The notes under the pieces were generated by a model. It searched no databases, had not been told where the DNA came from, and was given only the letters and a program-made list of their open reading frames with translations. From Novosphingobium sp. (GTDB taxonomy: Bacteria > Pseudomonadota > Alphaproteobacteria > Sphingomonadales > Sphingomonadaceae), in contig JAUYQH010000003.1 of NCBI GenBank assembly GCA_030697365.1, forward strand, positions 1 through 50,530: 50,530 nt of DNA, in the 5' to 3' direction. Made by a program: the position numbers and the translations under genes. Positions within the stretch are counted from its first letter, which is position 1, and the number at the start of each line of letters is the position of its first letter. Of this stretch, positions 50,462 to 50,530 are shown one piece after another.

Positions 50462-50499
50462 TCGCAAGGTTTTGGTCGATTTGGTGGAAAACCTTGCGA
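50462..50499. repeat. strong hairpin at the window end
   Basis: TCGCAAGGTTTT (50462-50473) and AAAACCTTGCGA (50488-50499) are perfect inverted copies around a 14-base loop; allowing one bulge adds three more pairs (GAA/TTC). There is no U-run on either strand that would mark a simple terminator. It may be a recombination or operator site. Confidence 0.5.
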
Positions 50500-50530
50500 A
50501 TTCGCGCGCGCCCGCACGGAGGGGCTGGCG

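Overview
The window is GC-rich DNA that looks alphaproteobacterial, most likely a sphingomonad (Novosphingobium/Sphingobium type). That placement is inferred from the density of TonB-dependent receptors, Rieske oxygenases and short-chain dehydrogenases, the frequent GTG/TTG starts, and ATGA/GTGA stop-start overlaps. No 16S rRNA or other species marker is present.

Layout. (1) 1-1405: an IS110-family element (IS1111-like) with 10-bp subterminal inverted repeats. (2) 1470-39506: a catabolic island of about 38 kb. It holds 4 alpha-type Rieske oxygenases, 9 SDRs, 3 zinc-free MDR reductases, 6 SnoaL-like genes (7 domains), a KstD-like flavoprotein, a cytochrome P450, 2 acyl-CoA dehydrogenases, an acyl-CoA synthetase, 2 VOC proteins, an EthD protein, a GFA-domain protein, a ThuA-like protein, a Rieske ferredoxin, an SMR-type membrane protein, 3 TonB-dependent receptors and one TetR regulator. 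(3) 39507-46100: a scrap yard of mobile DNA. It has an IS5-type transposase tail, a mosaic ParB-domain remnant joined to a serine-recombinase tail, a 35-nt tRNA-Ser 3' fragment (att-like), an ACACGGAA repeat cluster, and an intact phage module (ParB-methylase, DUF5681, terminase large subunit) with a CxxC/HNH-like gene opposite. (4) 46307-48000: the 3' end of a nitronate monooxygenase gene, cut off next to an ISAzo13 transposase. (5) 48206-49890: moaA-moaD-moaE, molybdopterin biosynthesis. (6) 49891-50530: mostly empty, with a dead XRE-regulator fragment and a strong hairpin.

How the island may work (inference). TonB receptors would import a polycyclic or terpenoid/steroid-like compound. Rieske oxygenases and the P450 would hydroxylate it, SDRs and the KstD-like enzyme would oxidise and desaturate it, SnoaL-like proteins would isomerise, hydrate or assist, MDR reductases would reduce enones, and the CoA ligase plus acyl-CoA dehydrogenases would carry the acids into beta-oxidation. 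The substrate cannot be read from the sequence. A TetR gene sits between a receptor and a Rieske operon, and matching ACCGGC-N6-GCCGG(T/A) palindromes lie in both flanking promoter regions, which suggests ligand-controlled expression. No ferredoxin reductase or classical ring-hydroxylase beta subunit is present.
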